DNA of 64,000 nucleotides. It comes from Alphaproteobacteria bacterium (GTDB lineage Bacteria > Pseudomonadota > Alphaproteobacteria > Caulobacterales > Hyphomonadaceae). The notes below the pieces were generated by a model. The model was not told the DNA's origin. It ran no database searches and saw nothing but the letters and a program-made list of their open reading frames with translations. Shown piece by piece: positions 1-10,300 of this stretch. The stretch's first letter is position 1. Each line of letters opens with the position of its first letter. The DNA lies in NCBI GenBank assembly GCA_018222605.1, contig JAAEZZ010000001.1:372001-436000 (forward strand), written 5' to 3'. Position numbers and translations under genes: made by a program.

Positions 1-3000
1 TGCATGCATCAGGACGTCTGGTATCAGACGCACCAGACTTGCCTGCATCACGGGAAGATATGGCGTCTCGTACCATCAAACTTGCTCAGGAAAACCTGGC
101 TGCAGACCATCTGAACAAGCTAGGCTCCCTCGGCATCAAACTTTCCGGCGGCTTCCGTACGCTGGATAAGTTACACAAACGCGACGGCGAACTGATTGCC
201 CATCTCACTCTGCCTGACACGGCCGCGCAAATGGATGCTCCGCTAGCCCATCCGGGGCTTCTGGATGGCGTCTTGCAGGCTGCAGGCGCTACATTGGCTG
301 AGACGACTGACAGTGCTGACACACCCCTGTTCTTCCTGACCGGCATTGGACACCTGACCCTGAAAGACGAGCTTCCAAACCGCATCTGGTGTCATGCCAT
401 TCAGACTTCCGCTTCTACAGCAGACGTAAAATGCGTGGATGTGAACATTTACGACGAGGCTGGCTACGCATGCGGCAGACTGGAAAACATACAGCTGACT
501 CGCACGAACAGTCAGCAGGCTGAGCGCGCTCCAGCCTACGAGATCGCCTGGCATGAAACGCCGGCAAGATCGGTTGCGGCCCGTGATCTGACATCCCCGG
601 CCGCTGTCGCAGAAGACCTTGCGCACGCCTTTGCCGACATCTCCCGGCAGCAGGGCCTGGAAGCTTACTCATCCGTATTGCCAATACTGGATAACATCTC
701 CGTCGGCTATATATCTGAAGCCTTGGGTAAACTTGGCTTTGATCAAACCTTGGGCCGATCCTTCAACATCGCAGAAGAAGCTAAACGACTTTCGATCACG
801 GATGGCCAGAAACAGCTTTTTGGCAGACTGCTGAAGGTCTTGACTGAACAGAGCATTCTCAGCGCAGAGGCCGATCAGTTCACGGTCAGGGCCGCTTTGC
901 CAAGGGCTGATATTGCGAGCTTGTCTGAAACTATCCGCAAATCAAACACAGCTCATGCAGAACTCTCCATTCTGCAGCGCTGCGGGACATCTCTCGCGGA
1001 GGTGTTGACCGGAGACGCGGATGCTCTCGACCTGTTGTTCCCCGGCGGATCACTTGCTGAGGCACGGGAGCTATATGTAGAGGCACCGTTCGCAAGAACC
1101 TATAATGGAACAATCGCATCCTTCTTGAAACAAGTGACACGAGACCTTCCCGAAGGACGGCCTGTGCGGGTTCTGGAAATTGGCGGCGGAACCGGCGGCA
1201 GCACCGGCGCTGTGCTTGAGGCGCTCTCATCTTGCCCCGTTGAATACATGTTTACGGATGTCTCGCCCCATTTCCTTGAGGCCGCATCTGAACACTTTGG
1301 GCATAATAAAGGCTTTCGAACAGGCCTTCTCGATATCGAGAAAAGTCCTGCCTCCCAAGGCTATGAAGGCAAGGAATATGACCTTGTGATCGCCGCCAAT
1401 GTGCTACATGCGACGCAAGATTTGTCACAAACAATTGGCCATGCCAGCCAGTTACTTGCCCCAGGTGGTATCATGACGCTGCTGGAAGGTGTGGTCCCTG
1501 AATTGTGGGTAGACCTGACCTTTGGAATGACACCGGGCTGGTGGCGGTTTACGGATCAAAATCTGCGTGCAAATTACCCTCTGATTTCCAGGAACGCTTG
1601 GCAAACATTGCTACAAGACGCCGAGTTAGCAGACATTGCGAGTGTCGGCGGAGAACAGACGCTGAACCGCGCCGCCTCCCAGCAAATGCTGATCGCAGCG
1701 CGCAAACCTCTGGCCAAACACCGGATTGCCATTCTGGGAGAGAAAACGAACTTCACGGACACGCTGTCCCACGTGCTTGAAACATGCGGGGCTGAACTCC
1801 TGATGGTCTCAGATGTGAATGAGGTGCCAGACGGGGTGCGGGACATTCTGTATCTGGATGCTCTTGCGCTGCCCGATTCAGACCCCATGCCAGCGGATTT
1901 GGAAGCCAGAGCATTCCTCACCCCTCTCAGCCATCTGCAAAACCTGATGGAAGCCCAAAAGGATTGCCACCTCTGGATCGTAACACGCCGGGCATTTGCT
2001 TGCGGAGATGCGCCAGCCAAGTCATGCGGGCAATGGCAGGCACCTCTGCTGGGCCTTGGCCGCGTCGCGGCCCTGGAATGCCCATCCGTTTGGGGCGGCA
2101 TCATCGATCTCAATACGGACGATGACATGCAAACCCAGGCCCAATGCGTGGCGGACTCTCTTCTCAACGCTGACACAGAAGACCAGACGGCATGGCGACA
2201 AGGCAAACGCTACGCCCCAAGGCTTGTGGAGTCTTTCGTGCCTTCTCGGTCCATCCAGTTTGACAAGAATGGCACATATCTGGTCACAGGCGGCTTTGGT
2301 GGGCTAGGCGCCCTGATTGGCCGCTGGCTTGCAGAAAATGGCGCTGGACGCGTCGCTCTGCTGGGCCGGCATCCGGACCCTGATGGCCCTGCCATGACGG
2401 CCATCCGAGAAGCGGGCGCAGAAGCCGTTGCCCTGAAGGCTGATATTTCAGACCCTGAGGCCTTGAATGCCGCTCTGGATACACTGCTTCAGACCGGTCC
2501 CGCCCTGCGTGGCGCGTTCCACGCAGCCGCTCATCTGGAAGCCGCTCCGCTGAAAGACCTGAACGAGGAGCGGGTGCAGTCCATGTTCCGTCCGAAAATC
2601 ATGGGCACATTGGCGCTGGAGCAGGCGCTGAATAAGCGCAGTGCGGATTTCCTCGTCCTGTTCTCTTCAACAACCGCCGTTCTGGGAGCTCCGGGCTTTG
2701 CCCATTATGCTGCCGCAAATGCTTTCCTGGATGCTACGGCAGAGCGTAAGCCGGAAGAATTGCAGGTCTTTTCGATTGGCTGGGGCACTTGGGATACGAT
2801 GCGTCTCGCCTCTGATGATACACAAAAGACCTATACGACTCAGGGCCTGATACCGATGCAGGCCGAAGCCGCGCTCGCCTCATTGGGAGACTTGTTACGT
2901 GACACCAGAACCGGCCATACACTTATTGCCGAGATCGACTGGCAGCGTCTGACAGACCTTCACGAAACCCGCCGCCCGCGGCCCATGTTAAGCGGCCTGA

Positions 3001-3482
3001 AGAAGGTGTCAGGACGCATCCAGCCCGCTGGGGTGAAACAAACCATCAGCCCCGCTGATACTCCGGAAACGGATCTCCATCAGCAAATCGCCAATGCGCC
3101 AGAAGCAGCCCGGCTGGACATACTCGCGCGCTTTGTTTCAGAGCAGGCTGCGCAAGTGATGGGAGAGTCCTCCGGCGACAATATTCCTCCTGACCGGGGC
3201 CTGTTTGAAATGGGGATGGACAGTCTCATGTCCGTAGAGCTACGTCGCAAACTGGAAGTCGGAACGGGCCTGAAACTGCCCTCAACGCTGACATTCAACT
3301 ATCCCAATGTGAACGCACTGGCAGGTTTTCTGGAAACACGCTTCGCTCCGCAGGAGGCCGCCGCCCCCAAGGCCCCTGCCGCATCTGCCGATACGAATAC
3401 CGGCCAAGCAGATGAAGATGACGATATGAGCGAAGAAGACATCATGGCCCGTCTTCGCGCGAAACTGGATACGCTTGAATGA
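1..3482 (+). CDS. Type I polyketide synthase, 3' part (DH-cMT-KR-ACP), truncated by window edge
   Basis: The reading frame is open from base 3 with no stop, so the gene begins upstream and only its C-terminal 1160 or so residues are visible. In order I see the second half of a dehydratase double hotdog (LLDGVLQ, the DxxxQ motif, Asp codon at 264), a SAM-dependent C-methyltransferase (LEIGGGTGGS near 1173), a structural KR-like segment, a ketoreductase (YLVTGGFGGLG near 2277, with the Ser and Tyr of the active site in LFSSTTAV...AHYAAAN), and an acyl carrier domain with the phosphopantetheine Ser codon at 3222 (GMDSLMS). No ER is present. The C-terminus is acidic and then helical (SEEDIMARLRAKLDTLE), like PKS docking tails, which suggests hand-over to the next PKS. 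The stop overlaps the following gene by ATGA. Family and domains are clear; the product is unknown. Confidence 0.93.
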   Translation, partial: HASGRLVSDAPDLPASREDMASRTIKLAQENLAADHLNKLGSLGIKLSGGFRTLDKLHKRDGELIAHLTLPDTAAQMDAPLAHPGLLDGVLQAAGATLAETTDSADTPLFFLTGIGHLTLKDELPNRIWCHAIQTSASTADVKCVDVNIYDEAGYACGRLENIQLTRTNSQQAERAPAYEIAWHETPARSVAARDLTSPAAVAEDLAHAFADISRQQGLEAYSSVLPILDNISVGYISEALGKLGFDQTLGRSFNIAEEAKRLSITDGQKQLFGRLLKVLTEQSILSAEADQFTVRAALPRADIASLSETIRKSNTAHAELSILQRCGTSLAEVLTGDADALDLLFPGGSLAEARELYVEAPFARTYNGTIASFLKQVTRDLPEGRPVRVLEIGGGTGGSTGAVLEALSSCPVEYMFTDVSPHFLEAASEHFGHNKGFRTGLLDIEKSPASQGYEGKEYDLVIAANVLHATQDLSQTIGHASQLLAPGGIMTLLEGVVPELWVDLTFGMTPGWWRFTDQNLRANYPLISRNAWQTLLQDAELADIASVGGEQTLNRAASQQMLIAARKPLAKHRIAILGEKTNFTDTLSHVLETCGAELLMVSDVNEVPDGVRDILYLDALALPDSDPMPADLEARAFLTPLSHLQNLMEAQKDCHLWIVTRRAFACGDAPAKSCGQWQAPLLGLGRVAALECPSVWGGIIDLNTDDDMQTQAQCVADSLLNADTEDQTAWRQGKRYAPRLVESFVPSRSIQFDKNGTYLVTGGFGGLGALIGRWLAENGAGRVALLGRHPDPDGPAMTAIREAGAEAVALKADISDPEALNAALDTLLQTGPALRGAFHAAAHLEAAPLKDLNEERVQSMFRPKIMGTLALEQALNKRSADFLVLFSSTTAVLGAPGFAHYAAANAFLDATAERKPEELQVFSIGWGTWDTMRLASDDTQKTYTTQGLIPMQAEAALASLGDLLRDTRTGHTLIAEIDWQRLTDLHETRRPRPMLSGLKKVSGRIQPAGVKQTISPADTPETDLHQQIANAPEAARLDILARFVSEQAAQVMGESSGDNIPPDRGLFEMGMDSLMSVELRRKLEVGTGLKLPSTLTFNYPNVNALAGFLETRFAPQEAAAPKAPAASADTNTGQADEDDDMSEEDIMARLRAKLDTLE

Positions 3483-4348
3483 CTATGGCATCGCGCAGCA
3501 TAGCCCTGATGGTCGGCTTTGTTCTGGTCTGGACCGTTACGGAAGCCATCATAGGCTCGCTTCTCAACGCCTATTCGCCTCTTCAAATAGTCTGGATGCA
3601 CTATCTGGTGCAGTTGGTGATCTGGGGGCTTGTTGTGGGTGTTCGGGCCCCCAAAAGGCTGGTCCGCACTGGAAAACTCCCCTTCCAGTTTCTGCGGGCT
3701 GTCATGCTGTTGATGATGCCCCTTTCCTGGGCCTTGGCCAGGCAGCAGGGGTTCGGAGACACAGCCTATGCCGCATTCTGGGCCACTCCCTTTTTGGTCA
3801 TCCTTTTTACGGCGATCCTGTCAAAAGACCGGACACCAGCTTTCCTCTGGCTGGCGGCCATTGCAGGCGGTCTGGCGGCAGGCCTGATCTTCACTCAGCC
3901 AGCCATTCCTCATGCACGTGCCTTGGCCGGAATCATTGGAATGCCTGTATCGTTCAGCCTGTTCATTGTGCTGACGCGCGCCCTGAAAACCGAACCAACA
4001 TCGGCAAATCTTTTCTATTTGCCGCTCGGGATCGTCGCTTGCCTGATGCCGTTCATTCCGAAGGTCTGGATGGCACCGGACTTGCAACACATTCTCTTCT
4101 TTATGCTTACCGGAGGAATGAGTTTGGTCGCTTTGTGGATGCTTGATAAAGCCGCAAAAACCGCGCCTCTGGCGCCGGTTGCGCCGCTGTTGCTTGCCCC
4201 AATTCCACTCACATTCCTTCTGAACTGGCTCAGCACACATCAGCGGCCTGGCATTCAGCTTCTTATTCTTCTGGCAATTGTTTGCCTGGCCAGTATTGCC
4301 CCCATACTCCTCGGCCTCAAAGCCCTTCGTAAGAGACTCCCTTCATGA
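3479..4348 (+). CDS. EamA/DMT-family membrane protein embedded in the PKS operon
   Basis: A 289-residue, very hydrophobic protein with about ten predicted membrane segments in two similar halves, as in drug/metabolite transporter (EamA) proteins. It starts inside the stop region of the upstream PKS and its own stop overlaps the start of the next PKS (both ATGA), so the three genes are probably translationally coupled. In this family substrates range from amino acids to drugs and lipids and cannot be read from sequence. The position between two PKS subunits suggests, by inference only, that it moves the polyketide product, a precursor or a pathway by-product across the inner membrane. No signal peptide or soluble domain is visible. 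Confidence 0.85.
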   Translation: MTMASRSIALMVGFVLVWTVTEAIIGSLLNAYSPLQIVWMHYLVQLVIWGLVVGVRAPKRLVRTGKLPFQFLRAVMLLMMPLSWALARQQGFGDTAYAAFWATPFLVILFTAILSKDRTPAFLWLAAIAGGLAAGLIFTQPAIPHARALAGIIGMPVSFSLFIVLTRALKTEPTSANLFYLPLGIVACLMPFIPKVWMAPDLQHILFFMLTGGMSLVALWMLDKAAKTAPLAPVAPLLLAPIPLTFLLNWLSTHQRPGIQLLILLAIVCLASIAPILLGLKALRKRLPS

Positions 4349-7300
4349 CGACCTCCCGTGACATGCTGAAAGACGCACTCAGCGCCATTGAGCGGCTTCA
4401 ATCCAAACTGGATGCTGCCAAGCATGCCAAGACCGAACCGATCGCGATCATCGGGTGCGGTATGCGTTACCCTGGCGGGGTAAAGTCTCTGGATGACCTG
4501 CACAACCTGCTCGCTGGCAAGGTGAACGCGGTTGACACGATCCCGGCCGACCGCTGGGATGCTGATGCATATTACTCGCCTGACCAGAATGCGGCGGGCA
4601 AGATCGTCACCAAAAAGGGGGGATTTGTTGACGGCATTGACCTGTTCGATCCGCAATTCTTCGGCATCTCTCCACGCGAGGCAAAATCCCTCGACCCTCA
4701 GCAACGTCTCCTCCTGCAAACGGCTCATGAAGCCATGGAGACGGCAGGCATAGCGCCAGACAAGCTAGAGGGCAGCGCGACGGGCGTTTTCGTCGGCATG
4801 TCCACGACCGAATATGCTCGCCTCATGTGGGCGAAGGGTGCCGAACAGTCCGATGTCTATTCTGCGACAGGCGGCGCGCTGAATGCCGCTCCCGGCCGCA
4901 TCTCCTTTACCTATGGTTTTCTTGGGCCCTCTGTAGCCGTTGACACGGCCTGCTCTTCGTCTCTGAACGCAATCCACCTTGCCTGCGCCAGCCTTCGCGA
5001 GGGGGAGAGCAATCTGGCCCTGGCCGGTGGCGCCGCCGTGATTGCCCTGCCGGATGCCATGGCCATGTTCTCACGCTGGGGCATGCTTTCGCCAGACGGT
5101 GCCTGCAAGACGTTCGATGCCTCCGCGAATGGCTTTGCCAGGGCAGAAGGCTGCGCCATGATTGCGCTGAAGCGCCTGTCTGACGCAAAGGCTGACGGAA
5201 ACCCCATTCTCGGTCTGATTGTCGGCTCTGCGACCAATTCCGATGGTCGCTCAAGCGGCATGACCGTCCCCAGCGGCCCAGCCCAGGAACGCATGCTCCG
5301 TAACGCCCTGAAGAGCGCAAGCCTGACCCCGCTGGATATCGACTATATCGAGACCCACGGCACCGGCACCCCCATTGGTGACCCGATTGAAGCAGGCGCT
5401 CTGGGTGCCGTTCTGTGCGAAGGGCGCGAGCGCTCAAACCCGCTGCGCATCGGTTCCATCAAGACCAATATCGGCCATACGGAAGCGGCTTCCGGCATTG
5501 CAGGACTGCTGAAGGTTCTGGCCTGCATGAGATCAGAAACGCTTCTGCCCCAGCTGCATTTCGAAACACCCAATCCCGGCATTGACTGGGATGACCTCGC
5601 TTTGGAGGTTGTAACGTCCCCTACGCCATGGCCGCACCGCGAAACGCCACGCCGGGCGGGTGTCAGCTCCTTTGGTTTCAGCGGCACGAATGTGCACATT
5701 TTGCTCGCTGATGCGCCCGAGGCCGAGACGGCAGAGACAGAACAAGATCATGCCCTGCGCACAGTCCCGCTATCAGCCGAGACGCCGAACGCCCTGCGGG
5801 ATCTTGCCGAGCGATACGCGAACTATCTGAGCCGTGACAATGCTGCGGACTTTCCCTCTTTCACGCGCACACTTGCCGTTGGCCGCGCGCACCGTATGCA
5901 CCGCGCCGCACTTGTTGCTTCGAGCACAGATGACCTGCGGCAAAGCCTTGAGGCCCTGGCCCAGGGCGCTCCCTTGCCCGGCTCCGCGACGGGACATGCC
6001 AGCACGAGCCAATCCCCCCGCATTGCATTCCTGTGTACCGGTCAGGGCTCTCAATATCCCGGCATGACACGAGAACTGTACGACACCGAGCCAGTCTTCC
6101 GCGCGTCCATCGACACCTCGGCACAAATCCTGTCCGGCATACTGGATCGCCCGCTTCTCGATGTGCTGTATACTGAGAGCGAAGAAGACAGCCGTATCTC
6201 TGAAACCCTCTACACCCAGCCTTGCCTGTTTGCCGTGGAATACGCCATGGCAGAGCTATGGAAATCATGGGGCGTTACGCCAAACATGGTCGCCGGGCAT
6301 AGCATCGGCGAATATGTCGCCGCCTGCCTGGCCGGGGTCATGTCGCATGAAGATGCCCTGCGTCTGGTTGCCGAACGCGGGCGCCTGATGCAGCAATTGC
6401 CCGCTGGCGGTGCCATGGCGGCAGTCTTTGCAAGCGAAGACCAGATTGCGAACCTACTGAAAGGCCGCGAGAAAGACATTGCCATCGCCGGGGTCAACGG
6501 CCCTGAAGAGACCGTCATTTCCGGTAGTGAGGAAGCCGTTGAGGCCGTCCTCGCAGAGCTGGAAAGCAAGGAGGTCGGGTTCCGCCGCCTGTCGGTCAGC
6601 CATGCCTTCCACTCGCCGCTGTTGGACCCGATGCTGGACGCCTTTGAGCAGGCAGCAAATAAAGTCTCTTACCAATCTGCGCGATTGCCGCTCATTTCGA
6701 ACCTGACCGGTCAGGCTTTCCCGACCAGCAAGAAGCCTGACGCCAGATATTGGCGGGACCATGCTCGCGGAGCCGTACGCTTCGCAGACTGTATTGGCGC
6801 ACTGGAAGACGCGGGCGCAGATATCCTCATCGAACTTGGCCCTCAGCCAGCCCTGCTTGGGCTCGCGGCTCGCGCACGGCCTGCAGCCAAATGGAAAACC
6901 ATTCCATCTCTCCGCCGCGGCCAAAAGGATGTGCCAACCATTCGCGGGGCCTTGGCACAGGCCTATACAGCTGGCGCGAAAATCAACTGGCAGAATGTCT
7001 ATAAAGAGACCGGCGGGCGACTTGTGGCCGTACCGACCTATCCTTTCCAGCAGCAACGCTACTGGATCGACGAACAGCCAGCACGCCGTCAACGCGCCAG
7101 CGAAGCCTCTCATCCTCTGCTGGGCGACACGCAGAAAGTGCCCCCTCCGGTACATGCGCATATTGCAACGCTGAGCGCTGACTTCCCGGCCTTTCTGGCA
7201 GATCACAAGATTCTTGATCGTGTCATCTTCCCCGCGACCGGCTATATCGAGATGGCCTTGTCAGCCGGCAAGGCGGCGATGGGCAACCAGCCCGTCACGC

Positions 7301-10300
7301 TTTCCGGGCTGATGATCGATGCCCCGCTGGAATTACAGGCTGGCACGGATCATACGCTGCATACGGAACTCATGCCCTCACATGAGGGAGGCTTTGACTT
7401 CATCGTCCGCGGTGTGCCTGAAGACGAGAGAGCTGACTGGCAAAATCTGGCGCATGCTCGCGTGTCCGGCACCACAACATCCGACAGCGTAAATATTCCG
7501 ACCGTGGCTGAGGCACGCGCCGTATGCGTTGAGGCCGTCGATGTTGCGGCGCTTTACGAGAGGCTGGAAAATCTGGGCCTGCAATACGGACCTCTGTTCC
7601 GTGGGCTCACCACCCTGAACAAGGGAGACGGCATCGCCGTCGGCATGGCAACCCTGCCGAACACAGAACAGGACATTACCAGCTACAGTTTCCATCCGGC
7701 CCTTCTGGACAGCGTCTTCCATGCTGTCACCGCAATCGTGCCAAGCGATGGCGAGGACCGCCTCTACCTGCCGACCGGGATCGACAAGATCCAGTGGCTG
7801 AGGCCTGCCCCGCGCAATGTCGTCATGGTTGCCCGCCTGCGCCAGGAAAGCTCTGATGATGTTGAGCTTGTCGCTGACCTGCTTATGGAAACAGAACAGG
7901 GCGACCCCATCGCCCGGCTGGAAGGGCTTCATGCCCGCGTTGTTTCAGTTGAATCACTGGCGCGCGCCCTGGGCACAGGAAAGATGTCTCTCAATGAACT
8001 GACCTTGTCCTGGCAGCCTGTTGCCTCTGTTGAGGCCGCAAGCCCGGAGAGCATCCTTGTCGTCGGGAATGGCGACGCCCAGTCTGAGACTATCGCAAAG
8101 ACACTGAACGCACGCCTGATCGCGCCTTCGCAATTGTCAGCAGCGCTCAAGCAAGCCCCTACGTCCTGGGTCATTTCCTGCGCAGGTATGGAGGCGACAA
8201 ATGGCGATGAGGAGGACACCTTTGGCGCAGCAAAATATGATGCTGTCCTGTCCACACTTCAGACCCTTCAGCATGACGGCGCCGGGACAAATGTGTGCGT
8301 CCTGACCCGCGGGGCCAAGGTCGTCCTCCCTGAGGAACTGCCGGACCTTTCAGCAGGCACACTTGCCGGCCTATGCCGTACAGCAGATACGGAAATTCAG
8401 ACCTCGCACATCCTGCAGCTGGATCTCGATCCCCATACGGATCTAAATCCGAAAATAATTCTGCAAGCCCTGGCGTTGTCCGACAGTCAACCGGAACTGG
8501 CCCTGCGCAATGGCACATTCTTCTCTCCCCGCCTCAGCCCTGTGGAAGCCCCGGCCGCGCTGGCGGAAGACACACGTAGCGTACTGCGCGTGACAGAGCG
8601 TGGGGACCTCAACCGGCTGCGCCTTGAGGAAGAACCGCGCACTGCGCCAGGTGATCACGATGTAGAGATTGCCATCCGCGCGAGCGGCCTCAACTTCCGG
8701 GACGTGCTGAACGCGCTTGGCATGTATCCAGGCGATCCTGGCCGACTGGGCAGTGAATGCTCCGGTGTGGTCAGCAGGGTTGGCAAGCATGTTTCCAGCT
8801 TGAAACCCGGAGACCCTGTCGTAGCCCTCGCAGGCGACAGCTTTGCCAGCCATGTCACCGTCAGGGAGCGCTTTGTGCTTCCCAAACCGGCCTCAATTAC
8901 TTTTGCGGACGCCGTCACGCTGCCGAACACCTACCTGACGGCTGCGCTGTGCTTTGCTACGGCAGGCGGGCTGAAACCAGGCCAGCGCGTACTGGTCCAT
9001 GCCGCTGCCGGGGGCGTCGGATTTGCGGCCATGCAGCTTGCCCTGCGGGCGGGCGCCGAAGTGATTGCCACGGCGGGCAATGAGAGAAAGCGCGCCTTCG
9101 TGCTTGAACACGGCGCCTCTCACGCATTCGATTCCCGGTCTGACAGTTTCGGCGAACAGATCGAACAGGTCACGAAAGGCGAAGGCGTCGACATGGTCAT
9201 CAACGCGCTGTCCGGAGACATGATCGTCGCTGGCATGCGTGTGACCAAGCCAGGCGGCTATTTCCTGGAGATCGGCAAAAACAATATCTGGACACCGGAA
9301 GAAGCAGCCGAGCGTGCTCCACATGTGAATTACCGTATTGTTGATCTGGGCGAGCAGATCATTGCAGATCCCGATCAGGTCAGATCCTCCTTCGACAGTC
9401 TTCTGAAGGATGTTGAAGCCGGATCCCTCGCCCCGCTTCCTGTACAGGCCTTTCCTCTGTCCAGGGCCGCTGATGCGTTCCGCTTCATGGCGAATGCCCG
9501 GCATACGGGCAAGGTTGCCATCCTGCCTGATTTTCAGACAGGCAATAGCATGGAAGTGCGTCAGGACGGGGCCTATCTGGTCACCGGGGGACTTTCAGGT
9601 CTTGGGCTGGCTGTTGCAGAACGTCTCGCAAAGCGTGGGGCTGGCGAGATCATTTTGGCAGGCCGCTCAGGCGACAGCGCCGAAGCGCAGCAGACGGCCA
9701 CCCGGATGGCTGAGGCCCATGGCTGCACAGTCCGCGCCATTGCCTGCGATATCGCAGATTCTGCCTCTGTCGATCATCTCTTCACCACTGCATTGAAAGA
9801 CAGCCTGCCCCTGCGCGGTATCATGCATGCCGCCGGCATTCTGGACGACTCTCCACTCAGCGAACAATCTTTGGACAGCCTTCTTAGGGTTGCTGGACCG
9901 AAGATCGATGGCGCGCAAAATCTGACACGCGCCGCATCCCGTGCGCCGCTTGATTGGTTCGTCCTCTTCTCCTCCAGCTCCGCCATGTTTGGCGGGCCGG
10001 GTCAGGCGAACTATGCGGGCGCAAACGCCTGGCTGGACAGCCTGGCCGCACACGGGCGTAGCGAGGGCAGACCGATCACCAGCATTGGCTGGGGCGCCTG
10101 GGCAGATGTCGGCATGGCCGCACGCCTGCCGGAATCCGTTCGGCAACGCTGGGAGCGCATTGGTCTGGGCCAGATCGGCGTTGAAGCAGGCCTGGATGCG
10201 ATGGAAAAGCTGGTGAGCCAGAACCTTCCCTATGCGAGCGTGGTTGAGGCGAACCTCAATCTTCTCGCTTCACAAAGCGGCACCCGCGTGCGCGCCCTTC

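Noticed and set aside
3475-4146. +1-shifted frame inside the EamA gene
   Set aside because: The translation lacks membrane segments, while the coupled frame 3479-4348 is a typical ten-helix protein.
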